Positions 59,539-64,000 of a stretch of 64,000 nucleotides of DNA are shown here, piece by piece. Origin of the DNA: JAHCHG01 sp965214585 (GTDB lineage Bacteria; Acidobacteriota; Blastocatellia; Pyrinomonadales; Pyrinomonadaceae); assembly GCA_965214585.1 (NCBI GenBank), contig OZ243957.1, positions 1,426,001 to 1,490,000 of the forward strand. Direction: 5' to 3'. The notes beneath the pieces are model-generated. The model searched no databases and was not told where the DNA came from. It saw only the letters and a program-made list of their open reading frames with translations. The position numbers and the translations under genes were made by a program. Position 1 is the first letter of the stretch. Each line of letters starts with the position of its first letter.

Positions 59539-59602
59539 AAAGTAAAAAACGAAAAGTGAAAAATCAGTTTTTACTTTTTACTTTTTACTTTTTACTTTTT
59601 AC
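59535..59602. repeat. Heptamer tandem repeat and complementary arm in the asnB leader
   Basis: Five copies of tttttac run from 59568 to 59602 and end four bases before the asnB ATG. The upstream gtaaaaagtaaaaa (59535-59548) is their reverse complement, so a hairpin can form in any register. No Shine-Dalgarno is visible. The right end of the glycosyltransferase gene overlaps the left arm. Confidence 0.85.
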
Positions 59603-59606
59603 TTTT

Positions 59607-61505
59607 ATGTGCGGAATAGCAGGTTGGGCAAATTTAGAAAATAATCGCGCTGAAAATCACAGCGAAGCCGTTTTGCGTTCGATGTGCGGGCGGATGACTC
59701 ATCGCGGACCGGATTCGGAAGGTTTGTGGATTGATGAAAAGATCGCGCTCGGAATGCGGCGGCTTTCGATTATTGATTTGCATACGGGCGAACAGCCTGT
59801 TTATTCGGAAGATAAATCTGTCGTCGTCGTGATGAACGGCGAACTTTATAATTTTCAGGAAGTTCGCAAGCGGCTGGAAAAACGCGGTCATAAATTTGAA
59901 ACGAACACCGACACGGAGATTCTGCCGCATCTTTACGAAGAATACGGCGAAGATTTGGTTGAGCATTTAAACGGAATGTTCGCGTTTGCGCTGTGGGATA
60001 AAAATAAGGAAAAATTATTGATTGCGCGTGATCGTTTTGGCGAAAAACCGCTTTATTACGGCATTTTTGATGATAAACTAATTTTTGCTTCCGAGCCGAA
60101 AGTTTTGCTCGCGCATCCTTTGATAAATCCCGAAATAAATTTGCAGGCTTTGCGTGAGTATCTTTCGTTTGATTACGTTCCCGCGCCGCTTTCGATCTAT
60201 AAAAATATCTACAAATTGCCCGCCGCTCATCTTTTGACCGTTGAAAAAGGCGAGGTGAAAACCAGACGGTATTGGAATTTGAGTTTTGAGAAAAACGGGA
60301 AAACGGATTCGGTGGAAAAAGCCGCCGAAGATTTGCGCGAACTGCTTGCCGACGCGGTTGAAATGCGGCTCGTGGCGGACGTTCCGCTTGGAATACTTTT
60401 AAGCGGCGGAGTTGATTCTTCGACAATTGCGGCTTTTGCCCAAAAGTTTTCGAGCGAAAAAATCAAGACGTTTTCCATCGGTTTTGAAGAAAATTCGTTT
60501 GACGAATCGAAATTTGCGAGGCAAGTTGCAGAGCATCTCGGAACGGAGCATTACGAGGAAAAATTAAGCGTCGAAAAGGCGGCGGAGTTGATTTCGGAGA
60601 TCGGAACTTGGCTTGACGAACCGCTGTCGGACGGCTCTCTACTGCCGACTTTTTTGTTGTCGCGTTTTGTTCGCAGGCACGTTACGGTTGCGCTTGGCGG
60701 CGACGGCGGCGACGAGATTTTTGCGGGTTATCCGATGTATCTCGGTCATAAAGCTGCCAATGTTTATAAGGCGATTCCGCAGTTTTTGCGAAAGAGTTTG
60801 ATCGAGCCGTTTATCAATAATCTGCCCGTTTCAAATAAAAATCTTTCGTTCGATTACAAAGCAAAACGCTTTATCGCTGCTTCAAAATACGATTTGGTGA
60901 CGCGCCATCATTCTTGGTTCGGCTCGTTTTCGATTGACGAGCAAAACGCTTTATTGAGCAGAAATGTTCTGGAAAATACTTCGGGCGACATTTACAAAGA
61001 GGCGAAAAATCTATTGGAAATTTGCGACGCGCGAAGCGAAATCGAGCAGATGCAGTTTCTGGATATGAATTTTTATATGGCGGAAGACATTCTGACGAAG
61101 GTTGATCGCGCTTCGATGGCGGTGTCTTTGGAAGTTCGCGCTCCTTTTCTCGATCCGCGCGTTGCCGAATTTGCCGCGCAACTGCCTGTTGAATACAAAC
61201 TCAGGGGCAGGAAAGGAAAGTATATTTTGAAAAAAGCCGTCGAACCGCTTTTGCCGAAAAATATTCTGCATCGTCCGAAAAAAGGCTTCGGAATTCCGAT
61301 TGCGGAATGGCTGAAAAATCGTCTGAATCCGTTGATGCACGATTTGCTCGATGCGAAAAGACTCAGAGATCAGGGCATTTTCAATGAAAAATTTGTGCAG
61401 AAATTAATTAAAGAACACGAAACGAGTGCCGCTTCGCATCACAAACAACTCTGGACTTTGCTTGTTTTTCAACTTTGGTTTGACAATTTTCTGGAGAAAA
61501 ATTAA
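59607..61505 (+). CDS. asnB: Asparagine synthetase (glutamine-hydrolysing)
   Basis: A 632-residue enzyme. The ATG at 59607 gives MCGIAGWANLENN, exposing the nucleophile Cys2 after Met removal; the longer frame from 59556 would bury it and is rejected. The N-terminal class II glutaminase domain has MTHRGPDSEGLWID and VVMNGELYNFQEV; the ATP-pyrophosphatase domain begins at about residue 240 with GILLSGGVDSSTIAAFAQ and has FSIGFEENSFDESKFAR, ALGGDGGDEIFAGYPMY and LEVRAPFLDPRVAEFAA. It amidates aspartate, or a related substrate in secondary metabolism. It follows the glycosyltransferase, so a cell-surface glycan role is possible but unproven. Confidence 0.94.
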   Translation: MCGIAGWANLENNRAENHSEAVLRSMCGRMTHRGPDSEGLWIDEKIALGMRRLSIIDLHTGEQPVYSEDKSVVVVMNGELYNFQEVRKRLEKRGHKFETNTDTEILPHLYEEYGEDLVEHLNGMFAFALWDKNKEKLLIARDRFGEKPLYYGIFDDKLIFASEPKVLLAHPLINPEINLQALREYLSFDYVPAPLSIYKNIYKLPAAHLLTVEKGEVKTRRYWNLSFEKNGKTDSVEKAAEDLRELLADAVEMRLVADVPLGILLSGGVDSSTIAAFAQKFSSEKIKTFSIGFEENSFDESKFARQVAEHLGTEHYEEKLSVEKAAELISEIGTWLDEPLSDGSLLPTFLLSRFVRRHVTVALGGDGGDEIFAGYPMYLGHKAANVYKAIPQFLRKSLIEPFINNLPVSNKNLSFDYKAKRFIAASKYDLVTRHHSWFGSFSIDEQNALLSRNVLENTSGDIYKEAKNLLEICDARSEIEQMQFLDMNFYMAEDILTKVDRASMAVSLEVRAPFLDPRVAEFAAQLPVEYKLRGRKGKYILKKAVEPLLPKNILHRPKKGFGIPIAEWLKNRLNPLMHDLLDAKRLRDQGIFNEKFVQKLIKEHETSAASHHKQLWTLLVFQLWFDNFLEKN

Positions 61506-61512
61506 ACGAAAA

Positions 61513-61551
61513 CAGCCGACGCTTTTCGTATCAAAGCGTCGGCTGAAAAGT
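61513..61551. terminator. Terminator between asnB and the GWxTD gene
   Basis: Stem cagccgacgcttt (61513-61525) with aaagcgtcggctg (61533-61545), followed after four bases by a T run. Confidence 0.85.
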
Positions 61552-61564
61552 TTTTTGCTTTAAT

Positions 61565-63187
61565 TTATTCCGTAATTTTGAATTTTACGGACGGAGCAAG
61601 ATTCTGGATTTTGCCTTCCTTGTTCGGAACATTATCACGAATCAAAACCTTGAGTTCATATTCACCGAGAGGCATTTCAGAGGTCGGCAGCAAGCGGGCT
61701 AACGTAAGCCGCTGTCCCGAATCGCTCAAACCTTCCCAGTTTTCTTTTTGCCGCATTACTTCCTTGCCGTTTTTGGTCAGAACGTAGTCAACATCAACCG
61801 CCGGACGAAGCGTCGTCTGGTCAATTCCGGCATTGTATAACTGCATATAAATTCCGACTGTTTCACCGCGTTTGTATGTGCGGCTAAGATTCGGAACAAC
61901 TTTTGTTCCGCCGATAACGAACATTCCGCCGATGTCTTTATCCGTTGTCGAATAAAGTTTTGAAGTCAGAATCAGAGTTGATGCGCCGAGTTTGCTTTCT
62001 TCGTATTTCGGAACTTCAAAACCGAGGCTCTGAATGCCTTTATTTCCCGTAACGACATCGCGGACGACGACATCCACTTTATAATTTCCCGGCGCGAGCG
62101 CAATCGCTTTTTGATAAATGGATTTGCGGTTGCGGGCATCGGCAAGTTCTGCGGCAGTCGCATTTGCCGTTACCGAATCTTCAAAAATTCCCGAACGGCG
62201 GTTTGTAACCGACGTAATTCTGCCGAATATATTCATTCTCGCCGTTTCGATTCCGCCCAGCGGTTCAAAGGTTAATTCTTTATTTTCCGTCTGAAGCGTG
62301 AACGCGGTTATCACGCGGTCATCAGATTGGCGGAAAAAATCTACGCGCAAATCGAAATTCAACGGATTATTGTCAATTACCGGCGAATCGGTCAGAGATG
62401 CCTGCAAATCGCTGAACTTGACCTGCGGCGGACGATTCAGATCGTTTATTATCTCCATTCTGCGGAACGGCTGATCTTGCTCGCGCCCATATAAATTACC
62501 GCTGCCGATTCCGGCAATTCTGTCGCCTCTGTTTTCGAGTCCGAGTTGTTCGGCGGTGGTTTGTCCCGCGCCGGGAACGAACAGCATTGCATCTTTTTCA
62601 TTCGGCGAACGCGCGATGCGATATTCGCCCGTTCCGGTCGGATCAACAAATTCTATTTCGATGCCGTCGCCGACATTATCTAAATGGCGATAAAACCAAA
62701 TCTCGAACGGATACGTCGTTGTTGTTCCGCCGCCTTCATACGACGGACGATTGTATGATCCGCCCATCGGACGCGATTCTACGCTGTCGGGTTTTCCCCA
62801 AGTAATGTAAATTCGCCCGCGATCCGTCATCCAGCCCGGTTTACCGGAAGTAAAATTTTCATTAGCGTAAGCAATTCGCTCGTAGTATTCCTGAACGAAT
62901 TCGTTTTCTTCCGTATCGGGATTCGGATCGCGTCTGCGCCAGAAATTTTCGATGAAATTTTCGCGCTCTTCATCCGTTTTCAGCATTTTGAAAGCCTTTT
63001 TTTCTTCGCCCGTGATGATGTATCTGACATCTTTATTAACCCAATTCTCGTAAATTTTGCTGTTTTCTTTTCCGACATTTCTCGGATTCGAGTTCGGATC
63101 ATTCGTTTGCGCCAAAGCCGTCGAAACGCTGAAGGTCAAGACTATTGCGAATATCGTAAATTTTTGCAGTAAATTATTTATGGACAT
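61565..63187 (-). CDS. Secreted GWxTD-domain protein
   Basis: A 540-residue protein with signal peptide MSINNLLQKFTIFAIVLTFSVSTALA. Residues 50-135 hold the GWxTD domain: YIITGEEKKAFKMLKTDEER, FWRRRDPNPDTEENEF and GKPGWMTDRGRIYITWGKPD, where Gly118-Trp119-Met-Thr121-Asp122 is the name motif. A beta-rich middle and a C-terminal domain (LRPAVDVDYVLTKNGKEVMR, then SEMPLGEYELKVLIRDNV) follow. The GWxTD domain is characteristic of Acidobacteriota and a few related phyla. Function is unknown; it is probably periplasmic or surface located. Confidence 0.93.
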   Translation of the reverse strand: MSINNLLQKFTIFAIVLTFSVSTALAQTNDPNSNPRNVGKENSKIYENWVNKDVRYIITGEEKKAFKMLKTDEERENFIENFWRRRDPNPDTEENEFVQEYYERIAYANENFTSGKPGWMTDRGRIYITWGKPDSVESRPMGGSYNRPSYEGGGTTTTYPFEIWFYRHLDNVGDGIEIEFVDPTGTGEYRIARSPNEKDAMLFVPGAGQTTAEQLGLENRGDRIAGIGSGNLYGREQDQPFRRMEIINDLNRPPQVKFSDLQASLTDSPVIDNNPLNFDLRVDFFRQSDDRVITAFTLQTENKELTFEPLGGIETARMNIFGRITSVTNRRSGIFEDSVTANATAAELADARNRKSIYQKAIALAPGNYKVDVVVRDVVTGNKGIQSLGFEVPKYEESKLGASTLILTSKLYSTTDKDIGGMFVIGGTKVVPNLSRTYKRGETVGIYMQLYNAGIDQTTLRPAVDVDYVLTKNGKEVMRQKENWEGLSDSGQRLTLARLLPTSEMPLGEYELKVLIRDNVPNKEGKIQNLAPSVKFKITE

Positions 63188-63359
63188 AACGGTTAAAACT
63201 CCTTATGCTCGGTTGGAAATTTCGTTTTCCAATTATCTCTGAATTCTTAAACTTTTTTTGTAATTTTAGATAGTAAATCTTATTTGTTCAAGATGCTCGA
63301 AACCTTTTGTTTGGTTGCTTTATTTTGAAATTTTTATATACAAATTCTAAAAATCAAGT

Positions 63360-64000
63360 TTATTCTAATGCGTCGCCGATTTCCGCGTTATTCTTTCGCT
63401 TTCTTCCGAAAAACCACGCGACGAAAATCGAGATCATATAAAGCAGCATCATCGGCGCGGCAAACAACATCATATTTACAACATCCGGTGTCGGCGATGC
63501 GACGGCTGCCACAATTAAAATAACAACGATTGCGATTTTCCAGCTTTTCAACAAAAATCCGGCTGAGATCAGACCGATTCTCGCCAAAACGTAACTTATC
63601 GCCGGCATCTGAAAAACCACGCCCATCGCAAGCGTTATAAACAATACGAAATCGAGATAATCGCTCGCGCTCAGGAAAAGTCTGAATTCTTCACCTAATC
63701 CGAGCAGGTATTTGAGAGCCGGCGGAAGAAGTATATAATAGGCAAACGCCGCCCCGATTACAAAAGATATGCTCGAAAGTCCGATAAACGGCGTTACATA
63801 CGCGCGTTCGTGCTTGTATAAAGCGGGCGAGATAAAACCCCAGACTTGCAACAGGAGAAACGGAATTGAAAAGGCAATTGCCGCGTAGAGCGCGACGGTA
63901 AATTTTAATGTAAACGGTTCGGTTACAGCTTTTACGACCATTCTTTCCTCAGCACTTCTCGTTTCTATCTCGGTTCTGTTAAATTCCACCGGAAGACTAA
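63360..64000 (-). CDS. tatC: Twin-arginine translocase subunit TatC, partial (N-terminus beyond the window)
   Basis: The frame stays open to the window end; a GTG at 63989 is not the true start because the first membrane helix of TatC is missing. The visible 213 residues have the hallmarks of TatC: TEPFTLKFTVALYAAIAFSI, FLLLQVWGFISPALYKHERA, FYILLPPALKYLL-like loop AFAYYILLPPALKYL, SDYLDFVLFITLAMGVVFQM and SPTPDVVNMMLFAAPMMLLY, giving five of the six helices. TatC binds the twin-arginine signal for folded-protein export. The rest of the tat genes would lie beyond 64000. Confidence 0.95.
   Translation of the reverse strand, partial: SLPVEFNRTEIETRSAEERMVVKAVTEPFTLKFTVALYAAIAFSIPFLLLQVWGFISPALYKHERAYVTPFIGLSSISFVIGAAFAYYILLPPALKYLLGLGEEFRLFLSASDYLDFVLFITLAMGVVFQMPAISYVLARIGLISAGFLLKSWKIAIVVILIVAAVASPTPDVVNMMLFAAPMMLLYMISIFVAWFFGRKRKNNAEIGDALE

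Noticed and set aside
53041..59606. CRISPR array candidates at 53041-53068 and 59568-59602
   Set aside because: Repeat units are only seven bases and there are no spacers or cas genes.

Overview
The window reads as one chromosomal segment of a Gram-negative bacterium, most likely an Acidobacteriota member near the Blastocatellia. This placement is inferred from gene content: a GWxTD-domain secreted protein, a tandem pair of DUF3857/transglutaminase-like exported proteins, paired exported proteins with an IDEYG..KAR motif, archaeal-type class I aldolase, RskA-type anti-sigma factor, and many small palindromic repeats between genes. Genes of central metabolism, export and repair are intact, so this looks like core chromosome with a few accessory insertions. 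I saw no rRNA, tRNA, CRISPR array, prophage or recognisable transposase.

Layout. 1-3.1 kb: end of a DHH phosphoesterase, a GNAT acetyltransferase and two metallo-beta-lactamase-fold hydrolases. 3.2-9.4 kb: fasciclin-domain protein, class I fructose-bisphosphate aldolase and two DUF3857 exported proteins. 9.4-15.7 kb: topoisomerase IB, a small HTH-like protein, RuvB and a double-length M16 peptidase. 15.9-23 kb: sigma/anti-sigma pair, VKOR plus DsbA-like oxidative folding pair, Dxs, a Spy-like protein and a YtxH/membrane coiled-coil pair. 23.1-27.9 kb: DNA repair block with ligase-associated exonuclease, ATP-dependent DNA ligase and an aberrant UvrC. 28-34.8 kb: TPR protein, SecA bracketed by inverted repeats, and a three-gene envelope operon with a duplicated TonB/TolA-like domain. 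35-38.7 kb: a Ski2-like helicase split by a 923-bp insert. 39-43.8 kb: IspH, LysM protein and a controller-regulated type II restriction-modification system. 43.7-48.2 kb: transketolase with two paralogous exported proteins, a SWIM protein and a broken ParDE locus. 48.3-64 kb: FGGY kinase, spore-photoproduct-lyase-like radical SAM enzyme, SelO, Uup, CBM9-like and CrtZ-like proteins, YkvA, erythromycin-esterase-like protein, glycosyltransferase, asparagine synthetase, GWxTD protein and the body of TatC.

How it fits together. Dxs and IspH are two steps of the MEP isoprenoid pathway. Aldolase, transketolase and the sugar kinase serve central carbon flow. SecA and TatC are the two export routes, and the oxidative folding pair and many signal-peptide proteins depend on them.

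The most interesting structure is the helicase insert at 35865-36787. It carries two small unrecognised genes, has matching two-block inverted termini, leaves an in-frame join when removed, and sits exactly between the two RecA domains. Other points of note are a covarying 120-bp structured repeat family, the frameshifted endonuclease of the restriction-modification system, a UvrC with a ruined GIY-YIG site but an intact cysteine cluster, and a ParE toxin silenced by one stop codon.
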